From: Tridacna crocea | Taxonomy: Eukaryota > Mollusca > Bivalvia > Cardiida > Cardiidae | Direction of reading: 5' to 3' | Assembly (NCBI GenBank): GCA_943736015.1 | Contig: OX031069.1 | Span: forward strand, 21,271,235-21,335,234 | DNA length: 64,000 bases | Part shown: piece by piece, positions 11,421-23,146 of the stretch | How the letters are laid out: each line of letters begins with the position of its first letter | How positions within the stretch are numbered: position 1 is the first letter of the stretch | Translations under genes and position numbers: made by a program | The notes under the pieces: model-generated | Database searches by the model: none | Told to the model about the DNA's origin: nothing | What the model saw: only the letters and a program-made list of their open reading frames with translations

Positions 11421-12021
11421 TGTTAGATTTTGTTCTTTGGTAGACTTTCGAAAAACAGAAAATTATATATCAACAGCACAATAAATCAAGGGATGAATGG
11501 GAAAGTATTCAATCTGCATTTTGGAAAATTTCACAGGTGTTGGAAAAAACTTCTCCTTTCCCTGAAAAACATTGTTAGACCATCCTTTTAAAATCTGTTG
11601 TGCTGAGTTCATTTACTGAATCCAACACAACTTATCTTAAAAAGGTGATCCAACAAATCTTTTCAGAGAAATGAGGAGTTTTTTTCCCTCACTTTATAAC
11701 AAACAGTGCTTCATCTTAACTGCATAGAGAAATGTGGCTACAAGTCTGTAAGCCTTCCAAAGCATTAGCAACCAAACAAAAAATACATTCATTATGATTA
11801 TGTCAGCAGAGGCTTCAAGATAAATAAAGCACATCTAAATGCATAAAAATGAATGTGATCATTAAGATAATAGCAGGTGATCATTTTTGTTACTATTTTA
11901 TTCTATACATGAATTTCTGTGTCACACATATAAATTATCATAACAACGAATGAAATGACTTTACAATATACATAGGCCTATTTTCTTTGAAAATTATACT
12001 CATTAATTTTATTAAAACCTT
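11420..12021. other. AT-rich stretch without recognisable feature
   Basis: Only a very faint trace of a hairpin element near 11505-11580. No ORF or repeat boundary seen. Confidence 0.4.
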
Positions 12022-12567
12022 TTAAAGGTGGCCCTTCAGATTTTGGGACGAAATATTTACAAAAATACAAAAAAGTTCATCCATATACTCCCAAGGCCTT
12101 TTAATTTTCATTTATAAAACCCCAGTAATCGAAAACCATCCGACAACAAGAAAAAATAGAGATTTACTACGGCCCAGATCGACACCGACGGGAACCATGG
12201 TCTATTTTTAGATGTGCAACTTGCTCATTTACATACCGGAAATACACAAAGGACGCTTCAAACATAGCGTCCAAAGAAGAAATTATGGAAAATAATTATA
12301 TGTTTGTTAGTTATGGAATTTAAGGGTCATTAGTCACATGCCAGTCTCTTAACATTCCCTCAATGCTTCTTTAGATTTTTGGCGCGAAATCTAAAAATAC
12401 CTTAAGAGGCTACTAGCCCTTTAAGGGAATACCATCAAAAAAATTTTTTTTCGTAATTTTATGATTCTTAATTATTGATGATTTGTATTGTTTTTTCATA
12501 TAAATTTCAGTAATATATATATTTTTTAATAAGGTGAGATGTGAAAATTCTAAATACCCACCTTTAA
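12022..12567 (+). mobile_element. 546-bp TTAAAGGTGG element, intact reference copy
   Basis: Perfect 10-bp terminal inverted repeats TTAAAGGTGG / CCACCTTTAA. No ORF. The interior includes CCCCAGTAATCGAAAACCAT and ACCGACGGGAACCATGGTC, shared by the copies near 42.6-43.2 kb and 59.0-60.6 kb, both inverted relative to this one. Confidence 0.75.
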
Positions 12568-12600
12568 ATACTGCAAAATTTACGTTTCTCCACTTTTGTA

Positions 12601-13920
12601 AACAAGAGGGCCAAGATGGCTCTGGATCGCTCACCTGAATTTTTGAGAGGACCATAGCCTTTTTTTTTTGAAGGTATTGAAACACTGGAAACAAATCATT
12701 ATTTTGCCAAGCAATTTTTAAAAGGTCATCTGTAAAAGTCCTTTCAAAATCTGACCAGCAGTTTCAGAAAAGAAGAATTTTTAGGAGTTTCTTAATTTCC
12801 GTACAGTGCAAGTAGCCCCCCCATTCACCAGAGCAATGTTTCTTTACCTATCAAAATTTCGCCAACAAATTTCAAAAAAAGTCATTCAAGGAATATTTCC
12901 GGGGAATAAATTTCAAATCTGACCAGCTGTTTCAGAGAAGAAGAATTTTCAAGAAATTCTTCATTTCCATATACTGCAAGTAGCCCCCATTCACCAGAGC
13001 AATGTTTCTCGATGAATCAAACTTTCAGGAACAATTTTTGAGAAGGGTCACCCAAGGAATATCTCTATGAAATTATTTCAAAATCTGACCAGCCGTTTCA
13101 GAGAAGAAGAATTTTCGAAGAATTTCTTCATTGCCCTATAGTGCATTAGTAGCCCCATTCACCAGAGCCATGTTTCTCGACGAATCAAAATTTCACGAAC
13201 AATTTTTGAAAAGGGTCACCAAAGGAACATTTCTGTATGTGACCAGCGGTTCAGAGAAGAAGAATTTTTGAGAATTTCTTCATTCCCTATAGTGCAAGTA
13301 GCCCCCATTCACCAGAGCCATGTTTCTTGACGGATCAAATTTCAAGAACAATTTTTGAAAAGGGTCATCCAAAGAACATCTCTGTGAAATTATTTCAACA
13401 TCTGACCAGCGGTTTCAGAGAAGATGAATTTTTAAGAATTTCTTCATTTCTCTATAGTGCAAGAAGCCCCCATTCACTAGAGCCATGTTTCTTGACGGAT
13501 CAAAATTTTGCGACCAGTTTTTGAAAAGGGTCACCCAAGGAACATCTCTGTGAAATTATTTTAAAATCTGGCCAGCGGTTTCAGAGTAGAAGAATTTTTT
13601 AGTAATTCCTTCTTTTCTGTATAGTGCAAGAAGCCCCCATTCTTGATGGATCAAAATTTCGCGAACAATTTTTGAAAAGGGTCGACCAAAGAACATCTCT
13701 GTGAAATTATTTTAAAATCTGGCCAGCGGTTTCAGAGAAGAAGATTTTCAAAGAATTTCCTAAAAATTCCATTTTGTTGCCATGGCAACCAGAGGTTTTG
13801 ACGGAATCAAACTCTGTGAACAACTTTTGAAGAGGACCTCCCAAGGAACATTCAAGCCAAGTTTGGTCCAAATTGGCCCAGTGGTTTATCCCCTTGAGCA
13901 CGTTGTGCTCAGGTGAGCTA
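12601..13920 (+). mobile_element. Tandem-core (pearl/HINE-like) element 1 of a head-to-tail pair
   Basis: Left end AACAAGAGGGCCAAGATGGC with a GGGCC..GGCTC hairpin, right end GAGCACGTTGTGCTC + AGGTGAGCTA. The core holds about six units of 165-169 bp marked by AGTAGCCCCCATTCACCAG and CAGCGGTTTCAGAGAAG. No ORF. End hairpin plus tandem core is the architecture of nonautonomous Helentron-related elements known in bivalves. Confidence 0.65.
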
Positions 13921-15304
13921 AACAAGAGGGCCAAGATGGCCCTGGATCGCTCACCTGAATTTTTGAGAGGACCACAGCCATTTCTTTTTTGAGTTTTGAG
14001 GTATTGAAACATCGGAAACAAAATCATTATTTTGCCAATGAATTTTCAAAAGGTCACCTGTTTCCTAATTTCCGTACAGTGGAAGTAGCCCCCCATTCAC
14101 CAGAGCCATGTTTCTTGACCTATCAAAATTTCGCAAACAATTTTTTGAAAAGAGTCATTCAAGGAACATTTATGTGAAATTGTGTTAAAATCTAACAAGC
14201 AGTTTCAGAGAAAAAGAATTTTCAAGAATTTCTTCATGTCTGTTTAGTGCAAGTAGCCCCCTTTCATCAGAGCCATGTTTGTTGACGAATCAAAATTTCA
14301 CGAACAGTTTTTGAAAAGGGTCACCAAAGAAACATCTCTGTGAAATTATTTCCAAATCTGATCTGCCATTTCAGAGAAGAAGAATTTTAAAGAATTTCTT
14401 CATGGACATAGAGTGCAAGAAGCCCCCATTCACCAGACCCATGTTTCTTGATGGATCAAAGTTTCACGAACAATTTTTCAAAAGGGTCATCCAAGGAACA
14501 TTTCTGTTAAATTATTTCAAAATCTGACCAGCAGTTTCAGAGAAGAAGAATTTTTAAGAATTTCTTCATTTCCCTATAGTGCAAGTAGCCCCCATTCACC
14601 AGAGCTGTATTTCTTGACAGATCAAAATTTCACGAACACTTTTTGGAAAGGATCATTCAAGGAACATCTCTGTGAAATTATTTCAAATTCTGACCAGCGG
14701 TTTCAGAGAAGAAGAATTTTTAAGAATTTCTTCATTTCCCTATAGTGCAAGTAGCCCCCATTCACCAGAGCCAAATTTTTTGACGAATCAAAATTTTACG
14801 AACAATTTTTGAAAAGGGTCACCCAAGGAACAATCCAGTGAAATTATTTCAAAATCTGACCAGCGGTTTCAGAGAAGAAGAATTTTTAAGAATTCCTTCA
14901 TTTCTATATGGTGCAAGAAGCCCCCCATTCCCCAGAGCCACATTTTTTGACAGATCAAAATTTTACGAACAATTTTTGGAAAGGGTCACCCAAGGAATAT
15001 ATCTGTGAAATTATTTAAAAATCTGACCAGCGGTTTCAGAGGAGAAGATTTTTAAAGAATTCCCTAGAAAATTCCATTTGGTTGCCATGGCAACCAGAGT
15101 TTTTGATGGAATCAAATTCTGTGACCAAGTTTTAAAGAGGACCTCGCAAGGAACATTCCAGCCAAGTTTGGTCCAAATCCGCCCAGCGGTTTAGAAGGAG
15201 TTGATGTTTAAAGAATTGTTGACGACTTACTGACGCACTACGGACGATGGACACCGGGTGATCCTAAAAGCTCCCCTTGAGCATGTTGTGCTCAGGTGAG
15301 CTAA
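13921..15304 (+). mobile_element. Tandem-core element 2, abutting element 1
   Basis: It starts AACAAGAGGGCCAAGATGGC directly after the GGTGAGCTA end of element 1, with no spacer, and ends GAGCATGTTGTGCTC + AGGTGAGCTAA. It has about seven core units of the same family. The right flank keeps a GACGACTTACTGACGCACTA stretch that element 1 has lost. Confidence 0.65.
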
Positions 15305-15449
15305 AAACTGATTAAGGCGGAAATGTTCTAAAATAATGCAAATCAGTCTGTTTCTTCAAAATCAATATGATGTTATCATACTTATTTGAAAACAATCCTA
15401 CTAAGCCTCAGTGGTGCAGAAAGCTACAGAACAAGGGAAGGTACTTATA

Positions 15450-15679
15450 TTAACCCGTTCCCAAACAATCCCTGGTTTTTACGGGTCTGCAATAGTAGCC
15501 TTTTGAAAACATTGCAGGAAAAGGAGAAAATGCTGGTAACCAGCATTTTCTCCTTTTCCCACAATGTTTTTCTACCCTACCATAGACAGAAATCATCTTT
15601 TCAGCAAGAGTTGAATTGTCGTCTGCAAATGCTTTCAATTTGGTCTAGTCCAAAAGTTTGTCGTTTGGGAAAGGGTTAA
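15450..15679 (+). repeat. TTAA-hairpin element, 230 bp
   Basis: TTAACCCGTTCCCAAACAAT to GTTTGGGAAAGGGTTAA. Same subfamily as 2511-2740 and 54741-54968. Confidence 0.87.
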
Positions 15680-15904
15680 GCTACTTAACCCTTGGCATAC
15701 AAAGCACAAATCAAGGTGCTTTTGCAGCCAATGTATATGCAAGATCAGACTGCACATCTTGTGCAGCCTGATCTTGGATATACACTGTCCAATGAGGAGA
15801 TATTTCTCCCAAAAAATAACTTTGAATATTTGCTTTTATTACTAATTTACTATTGACCGGAATGTTTCAATTAACCTACCCAGTTAGTTAAAGATTGATT
15901 GGTG

Positions 15905-16133
15905 TTAACCCATTACCACACAATCCCGACTTTTGACGCCCCTGAGAAAGAAGCCTTTTGAAAACACTGTGGGAAAAGGAGAAAATGCTGGTGACCAGCA
16001 TTTTCTCCTTTTCCCACAGTGTTTTCTACCGTTCCCAGAACGAATTTCAATTTTTCAGTCACCTTTATTTTCTCGTCTGCAAATGCTTTCAATTAAGCCT
16101 AGTCTAAAATTTTCTCGTGTGGTAAAGAGTTAA
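15905..16133 (+). repeat. TTAA-hairpin element, 229 bp
   Basis: TTAACCCATTACCACACAAT with a CACTGTGGG / CCCACAGTG stem. Lies 173 bp past the MRL exon donor. Confidence 0.88.
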
Positions 16134-16305
16134 CCACTCGAAATAATTCTGAGATCATACAGGACATATGCGTAGTGATGCCAAAGCTAAAAATAGAATA
16201 TTAATTTATGTAAATGATTTTGACCTGGGTCAGGTTACATGATGCAGATAATACTAGTATACAAATTACAGGAGAGTTAATTATTGGGAAAAAACAAAAT
16301 CTTAC

Positions 16306-16736
16306 ATCACAATGAAAGGGCTGATGTGGATGGCCACTTCCACTTCCGTCCACCATTCCAGAGGTTTCTGCTGACGATGACACAGTCACCATAGAAGTGA
16401 AAGATTCTGATGACGGAAGGGATGCAGACTCTGAAAATGCGGAGTCTGTTTCTCCAATATCCAACAATGCATCTGAATATCCACCTAAATCACCTGGATA
16501 ATGAGTGTGAAAATAATCCAGCTCTCCCATTGGTCGTTTTTGTTTATATCCTAAACTATGAGTTATCTCAGTTGCAAGTGCATCAAGTTCTGATTGTGCA
16601 AAGTCATTTCCACTGTCTCTATTTTCATCTTTCAAGAAAGCTGGAGGTGTGGCTAACTCTGACTGGGCGGAACCTAGCTGGTTCTCCAATTCACAAAGCT
16701 CCCCAAGAATGGCATCAAAGTTCACATCTTGATTTT
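16306..16736 (-). CDS. Internal exon of the same MRL adaptor, coiled-coil / Ser-rich N-terminal region
   Basis: A 431-bp exon: a TTTTACAG acceptor ends at 16737 and a GTAAGA donor begins at 16305. It starts with the last two bases of a split codon and ends on a codon boundary, giving 143 whole codons. It opens with NFDAILGELCELENQL, an amphipathic acidic helix matching the 'LDALMADLCSIEQEL' type segment of lamellipodin/RIAM. An acidic linker and a Ser-rich stretch (SFTSMVTVSSSAETS) follow, comparable to the Ser-rich linker before the RA domain. No RA (Ras-association) or PH domain lies in the exon, and none was seen downstream to position 1, so they are probably outside the window. An in-frame extension past the donor ends at a stop near 16201 and is treated as intron. 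The MRL assignment rests on motif order, not on an alignment. Confidence 0.62.
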
Positions 16737-16759
16737 CTGTAAAATATAGTTATAACATT

Positions 16760-16944
16760 TAGTCTCTAACATGCAAGAGAATTTTAGACTTGTCAAAATT
16801 AAAAGCTCTTGAAGACAACAAATCAATTTGGCTCAAATCATTGTAATGGGATAGAAAACAAATTGTCCTCCTTTTCCCAATTTGTTTTGAAAAGCCTTTG
16901 CCATGAGGGTCATTAAAACCCCTGACTGTAGGATGAGAAGTTAA
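16760..16944 (-). repeat. TTAA-hairpin element missing the first palindrome arm
   Basis: CTAACATGCAAGAGAATTTT and CAAATTGTCCTCCTTTTCCC; shares TTAA 16941-16944 with the next copy. Confidence 0.6.
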
Positions 16945-17169
16945 ACCATTACCACACAATCCCTACTTTTGACGCCCCTGAGAAAGACACCTTTTGAAAA
17001 CACTGTGGGAAAAGGAGAAAATGCTGGTAACCAGCATTTTCTCCTTTTCCCACAGTGTTTTCTACCCTTCCCAGAACAAATTTCTATTTTTCAGTCACCT
17101 TTATTTTGTCGTCTGCAAATGCTTTCAATTTGGACCAGTCCAAAATTTTCTTGTGTGGTAATGGGTTAA
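16941..17169 (+). repeat. TTAA-hairpin element, 229 bp
   Basis: Full palindrome of the CACTGTGGG type, nearly identical to 15905-16133. Confidence 0.88.
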
Positions 17170-17312
17170 TGATGCATTTTGGGTACCATGCAATACATGG
17201 TATTTGTCTTATTTAACATACTTCAATGTACAAGTCAACTGTTTGTAGATTCTTAGGAATCATGAAACATACTTTAGCAGTCTATTCCATGATGTCAATG
17301 GCAGACAAGTCT

Positions 17313-17485
17313 TTAACCCTTCATGAAACAATCCTGTATTTCAACAACCTTGTGGATTTTGGCTTTCGAAAACATTTGGAGGAAAGGAGAAAAGGCTGTT
17401 AACCAGCTTTTTCTCCTTTTCCTACCATTTTTTCTACCTTTTCAAAGATAAAGTTCAACTGTAAACTCTGTTGTCAGTAACTACA
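17313..17485 (+). repeat. TTAA-hairpin element, right end lost
   Basis: TTAACCCTTCATGAAACAAT; centre GCTGTTAACCAGC. Stops near GTTGTCAGTAACT. Confidence 0.6.
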
Positions 17486-17794
17486 CCAGTAAGCAGAGAG
17501 GGACAATGTCTCAATCATAATTACATTACATACTAATATACTGAAATGTAAACAACAAACATATTTTCAATACCCTAGTAATGGATTTCATGCCATTTAC
17601 AAGTTAATTTACTACCAATACTCTGATATCCATAGTACCAATGGATAGAAGAAATATCATTTTACAAGAAAATCATATCACAATTTCAGACATTTCAAAA
17701 TGCTAAGAAATATCCAGCTTGATAGTGTAAAACAAACCAACTCAGAAGAGATCCGCTTCCCGGTTCATGTTAATCTTGATCAAGACTTTGCCTT

Positions 17795-18905
17795 AGCCAT
17801 GTCAAAATACTGTCAGAAAAGGAAAAAGTGCAACTAGCCTGCATTTTCTCCTTTTCCTTCAATGTTTTCTACCGTACTGAAGAGAACAAGAGGGCCAAGA
17901 TGGCCCTGGATCGCTCACCTTAATTTTGAGAGAACCATAGCCATTTTTTTTGTTTTTTTTAAGGTATTAAAACACTGGAAGCAAAATAATTATTTTGCCA
18001 AGCAATTTTCGAAAGGTCACCTGTAAAAGTCCTTTCAAAATCTGACCAGCAGTTTCAGAAAAGAAGAATTTTTAGGAGTTTCTTAATTTCCGTACAGTGC
18101 AAGTATAGCCCCCATTCAACAGAGCCATGATTCTTGACGGATCAAAATTTCGCGAACAATTCTTGAAAAGGGTCATCCAAGGATTATCTCTGTGAAATTA
18201 TTTTAAACTCTGACCAGCCATTTCAGAGAAGAAGAATTTCTAAGAATTTCTTCGTTTCCCTATACGGTGCAAGTAGCCCCCATTCACCACAGCCATTATT
18301 TTTGATGGATTAAAATTTTGTGAACAGTTTCTGAAAAGGGTCATCCAAGGAACATCTGTGTGAAACTATTTCAAAATCTGACCAGCAGTTTTAGAGAAGA
18401 AGAATTTTTAAGAAATCCTTCATTTCTGTAGAGCGCAAGTAGCCCCCATTCACCAGAGCCACGTTTATTGACGGATCAAAATTCCACAAACACTTTTTGA
18501 AAAGGGTCACCCAAGAAAAATCTCTGTGAAATCTTTTTAAAATCTGACCAGCAGTTTCAGGAGGAGATTTTTGAAGAATTTCCTAGAAAATTCCATTTGG
18601 TTGCCATGGCAACCAGAGTTTTTGACAGAACAAATTCTGTGAACAGTTTTTAAAGAGGACCTTCCAAGGACCATTCCAGCCAAGTCTGGTCCAAATTGGT
18701 CCAGCGGTTTAGGAGGAGTTGATGTTTAAAGAATAGTTGACGACGCACAACAGGCAACGGACAACGCATGATGGACATCGGGTGATCCTAAAAGCTTCCC
18801 TTGAGCATGTTGTGTAAAAATCATCACTTCAGCTGCATATATTTTGCTGACTGCAAAATTAATGTTTTCAGTTTGGCCAACTCTAAAATCTTATTGTTTG
18901 GCAAA
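17795..18905 (+). repeat. TTAA-hairpin copy split by the 17885-18814 element
   Basis: Left part 17795-17884 has the second palindrome arm and CTACCGTACTGAAGAG. The right part 18815-18905 resumes at AAATCATCACTTCAGCTGC and ends near CTTATTGTTTGGCAAA. This is the order found in uninterrupted copies. Confidence 0.55.
17885..18814 (+). mobile_element. Tandem-core element inserted in a TTAA-hairpin copy
   Basis: AACAAGAGGGCCAAGATGGC start and four core units. It stops in the loop of the 3' hairpin (TTGAGCATGTTGTG), so the closing CTCAGGTGAGCTAA is missing. The flanks are two parts of one TTAA-hairpin copy. Confidence 0.6.
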
Positions 18906-19044
18906 TCTGAGCTAAAGACTTTCAAATTTTTCAGTGTTGTTACAATATCAAACACAGTTTCAAAATGGAGTCAAATTCTTTACGGAAATCTGAAGACAGC
19001 ATGGTATGGCAGAATGACTTTAAAGTTTGGCAAAATTGGGTAGT

Positions 19045-19272
19045 TTGACTCTTTCCCAAACAAACCCTGATTTTTACCTGTCTGCAGTACAAGTCTTTAA
19101 AAAACACTGTGGGAAAAGGAGAAATTGCTTGAAACAAGCAATTTCTCCTTTTCCCACAGTGTTTTCTATCCATTTTAAGAATTTTTTGCCATTTTGTCCA
19201 AATCTAAAATTTTCGTCTGCAAACTCATTCGGTTTGGAAGAGTCCAAAATTTGTTGTTTGGGACAGGGTTAA
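19045..19272 (+). repeat. TTAA-hairpin element, AAGCAATTTC subfamily
   Basis: The left end is mutated to TTGA. Stem GAAATTGCTTG / CAAGCAATTTC with loop AAA. The right end is TTGTTTGGGACAGGGTTAA. Confidence 0.85.
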
Positions 19273-19909
19273 GGAGAGAAGTTAAATTTGTGTTTGAAAT
19301 AAGTTAATTGGATGCCAGCAACCCCACAGCATGAAAGACACAGGGTCTTGGCAAAACCTTGCTGGCCAGGTTGGCAAAATGAGCTAAGGCTACGAACATA
19401 AAAAATACAGATAAAATGTTTACTTTTTAAGAACTGCATGAATTTTTCAAACTGTTCCATGGCCAAGCACTATTTAAATCCAACAGTTGTACTCTTATAA
19501 CAATGAAATGTTCTCTAGCATTTATCTTTAAGAACTATCAGGAAAATCTTTTTTTTTTCCAACTGTATGCAGAATAAATTCATTCACAATATAAAACTGC
19601 TGAAAGTGTGACAGCTGAAAATTAACCAAACACCAATATTTTTTAGCATTCATAATTACACAAAAACACACAAGCTTTCAAACCATAATTTTAACATTAT
19701 CTTTCTAGAAAGTAATTGAATAACCATTTTCAATAAGTACAGTGACTATTGTTACTTCACATTTACTTTACCAGTCCACCACCTCCATTTGACTTTTTGT
19801 TCTAGATTTACGTTTTCTAAAGTATTATGGCAAAAGGATTGGATTCGAAGTATAAAGCATGTTCTGTAATGTTTCACATGTATCACTATATGTTTAATGT
19901 TAATAAATA

Positions 19910-20126
19910 TTAACTCTTTACCAAACAACAAAATTTTAGAATGGTCCAAACTCAAAGTACTTGCAGACGACAAAATAAACATAACTCAAAAACTGAAATT
20001 TGTTTCCAGCAGGCTAGGAAAGATTGTGGGAAAAGGTTACCAGCATTTTCTCTTTTTACCACAATGTTTTCAAAAGGCTTCTATCCTAGGGTCGTAAAAA
20101 CCACGGATTGTTCAGTAAAGAGTTAT
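19910..20126 (-). repeat. TTAA-hairpin element, partial first arm
   Basis: TTAACTCTTTACCAAACAAC. About half of the first palindrome arm is deleted (GGGAAAAGGTTACCAGC). The right end is TTAT. Confidence 0.8.
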
Positions 20127-20250
20127 TATACAAGGGGTGTTTCTTAACTGTTTCAAATTTGTTCATGTAGGGAACAGTGTAAGGGCAAATAATTTGTAAT
20201 TTTCATCTGTTTAAAATTTGGTGAGACTGTACATGTATATATACCTTATG

Positions 20251-20548
20251 TTGATTGATTGTATGGAGTTTAACATCATTTTCAACATTATATCACGACG
20301 GCCAGTGCACCTATCCATGCTTTCCTGGAGATTCTTTTACCAGTACCCTGCACAATATTCTTTCCAAGCCACTGGCTGCTTTCCCACATAAGCATTGTCA
20401 AAACAACAATTAGCGGTAAGAGAGGAATGAGTCCTGTTGCAATGACTATCATCAATCCTTGGAAAGAAATTGGCCCAGCCAAGGATCAAACTCACAACTC
20501 CCTGTTCTCAAGTCCTGTACACTACCAACTGAGCTACCGGGGCTTGGC
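20251..20548 (-). mobile_element. tRNA-derived SINE
   Basis: The minus strand reads GCCCCGGTAGCTCAGTTGGT (box A), then GTTGTGAGTTTGATCC (box B). The body has CCAAGCCACTGG in reverse, and the tail ends in AATCAATCAA. Related to the copy at 28253, with a different body. Confidence 0.65.
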
Positions 20549-20566
20549 ATAATATACCTTATGTCT

Positions 20567-21023
20567 TTAACCCTTTACCACACGATCCCGAGTTTTAACG
20601 ACCCTGGAAGACTGGACTTTTGAAAACATTGTGGGAAAAGGAGAAAATGCTGGCAAGCAGCATTTCATCCTTTTCCCACAATGTTTTCTAACCTTTCAGA
20701 AACAAATCCCAATTTAAAGTACCACACAATCCCGACTTTTGACGACCCTGAGAAAGAAGACTTTTAAAAACATTGTGGGAAAAGGAGAAAATGCTGGTAA
20801 CCAGCATTTTCACCTTTTCCCGCAATGTTTTCTATCCTTTCTAAATAAGATTTTAATTTTTTAATTCACATTTATTTTGTCGTCTAGCGTCTGCTGATCC
20901 TTTTAATTTGGACTTGTCCAAAATTTTGTCGATTGGTAAAGAGTTAAGCAACATTTAATATTTCATCTGCGAATACCTTGAATTTGGACCAGTCTAAAAC
21001 ATTGTCATGTGGTAAAGAGTTAA
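20567..21023 (+). repeat. TTAA-hairpin element interrupted by another copy
   Basis: Left part 20567-20713 ends AACAAATCCCAA and the right part resumes at GCAACATTTAATATTTC (20947). Without the insert it is 228 bp. Confidence 0.85.
20714..20946 (+). repeat. TTAA-hairpin element nested in the previous copy
   Basis: Flanked by TTAA at 20714-20717 and 20943-20946. Its left terminus is slightly shortened (TTAAAGTACCACACAATC). Confidence 0.85.
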
Positions 21024-21087
21024 CAGGATTTCTTGTTTTTTTTCTTTCAGAATAATTAACAATAATAAACTGCATAATGCAGAAGAC

Positions 21088-21495
21088 ACGGAATCCTGTT
21101 TCCGCCATCCACTTTTTGACCTACGAGGAACTCAAAAAGTAGAAATTAGGCACACTAACTTCCACTTTTCTAGCAAAAAAGTTACCTCGAAAAGTCGAAA
21201 AGTTGAAGTTTTTGACCTGACAATTGTCATAAAACTTTCCACTTTTCGACCTCACGTTTGTCTAGAAAAGTAGAAATTAGGACTCACTAACTTCCACTTT
21301 TCGCCTTAAAATGCTAGGTCCAAAAGTAGAGAAGTGGAAGTTTTTCACATGACAGTTGTCACTAAAACTTCCACTTTTCGACCTACAAAAGACAAAGTCG
21401 AAAAGTTGAAAAGTAGAAAAGTTGAAAAGTTGAAAAGTCGAAAAGTCGAAAAGTGGACGTTAGCCGATTAAAACTTCCACTTTTCTAGTTAGAAC
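21088..21495 (+). repeat. Left inverted arm of the foldback element
   Basis: Modular GAAAAGT-rich arm. It includes a run of GTCGAAAAG / GTTGAAAAG units near 21396-21455 that is longer than in the right arm, which explains the arms' slightly unequal length. Confidence 0.8.
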
Positions 21496-21723
21496 TAATT
21501 TTTCCCAGGATAACTTGGCCGCGTTATTATTTTAAATGTACACCGGTCAAAGGAAGATGGCAGGAGCGAATGGTAGAGGTTAAATGTACACCGAATAAGT
21601 CTGATGTCAGCCATAATACGGCAACTCCCTAGTTTTCATTTTAAACCCACCCTTATCGCATTGCAACATCCTTCAGGGAACAGACTTTCATACTTTAACG
21701 GTGTACACATTATTAGATGTATT

Positions 21724-21978
21724 GAAATCATGTGGCCTGCAACACGCGAAAAGGGGCATTCGGACATTTGCTTAAAGTGTCGTTTTGTATAAGGCCGCGC
21801 AGTTCGACACTTTCCGTTTATGTAATTTTCAATTTAGCGCAAGTCTACTGTGGCACAAAATCTAATGCGGTCTTAAAGTGCCGTGTCGGATCAGCCTGTG
21901 CGATCTGCGCAGGCTGATCCGAGACGACACATTATGGAAATGTCGGAATGCCCTTTTTCGCATATTGCAAGGCATATA
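21724..21978. mobile_element. Palindromic TAAAGTGTCG element
   Basis: Outer halves GCAACACGCGAAAAGG and its near complement (CCCTTTTTCGCATATTGC) face each other. Inside are TTAAAGTGTCG and CGACACATTATGG, and an inner hairpin CAGCCTGTGCG..CGCAGGCTG. It lies in the core of the foldback element. Half copies occur at 11307-11420 and possibly 22350-22400. Confidence 0.55.
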
Positions 21979-22674
21979 TAGTTGATACTTTGGACACTGA
22001 TTAGTCTTTAAAGTTTAATGGACCCATTTCACCGAAATATCTTTCCTGAAGATTGAGTTGCGATCTCAAAATGTGGCTTGATCGCCGCTGATGGCAAGTA
22101 ATCGGCGGTTGAACGCACCTTGGTCTTCTGTAGTCGCACAAGGTCGAGGGAAAGTATTCCCAAAAAAAAGATCGAAACTAGGTTTTTGACATGTCAAAAA
22201 ACTAAGCTGCGACCTGTGCGATCTGGAAAATCACAGATAGATTGCCGAAAGATCACCCGTTAAACCATTTTTTTTAAAGGGATCTTATCCAATTCAGATT
22301 TACTTTGAGAAAACCTGCTATAGGCGAAAATTTTCAACATGGTTAGCCTGCACAATTCCTGCAATCTGACCAGATCGAGATGATCCCTTTTCATGCGACG
22401 AGTTGCATATCATGAAATGATACTACTAGACATTACTCTACCGAAATACCAACGCGGCAGATTCGGGGAGGTCATATTGATGTTAATGTAACAATGGGGG
22501 AAATATCGAGTTCAGAGGACAGAAATCCGTAATCGAGTTCAGAGAACATAAATTCATAATCGACTCCGATCAGCATCATAGATAGGCCTACGTCGACATT
22601 TTTATTAACCTTGGAAAGATTATGAAGGAGCCAGTGTTCGAACCAGCAACCCAGATGTTAACAAGTCATACATT

Positions 22675-22894
22675 TTAACCCATTACCACTTGATTCCTGT
22701 TTTTGACACCTTTGCAAAATATTATTTCGGAAAACATTATTCGAAAAGGAGAAATAGCTTTTTACAAACTATTTCTCTCACAATGTTGTCTACTCAATAT
22801 TACACTTAGATTTCAATACACACTTTGGAATGTCGTCTGCAGTTTCTTTAAATTTGGACAGTCTTTTATTTCTTGTCATCTCGTAATGGGTTGA
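22675..22894 (+). repeat. TTAA-hairpin element inside the foldback element
   Basis: TTAACCCATTACCACTTGAT with divergent stem GAAATAGCTTTT / AAACTATTTCTC; ends CGTAATGGGTTGA. Confidence 0.7.
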
Positions 22895-23146
22895 ACGTGG
22901 TTTGAAAATGTCAAATTGGGCGCACGCTTAACGCGCAGTTCCTGACTAGATTTGTGTTACTATAAACTCAGCCCATAGGCGGTATCGGATAAAGATAGAC
23001 GTCCGATTTAAACAGTGTACATGTATACTTATTCGGTAGACGTTTAGCCTTCACCTGGACAAAATAGGTGACACAGGAATTTTTACCCCTACACCGGCTC
23101 CAACATTATTCGGTGCTGATAAACAAACATCCCGTGATAACCAGTC

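Noticed and set aside
16410..16742. Plus-strand ORF opposite the MRL exon
   Set aside because: Shadow of the minus-strand exon, which has proper splice sites and recognisable motifs.
20470..20548. tRNA gene
   Set aside because: Boxes A and B are present but no cloverleaf with paired acceptor stem; it is the head of a SINE.
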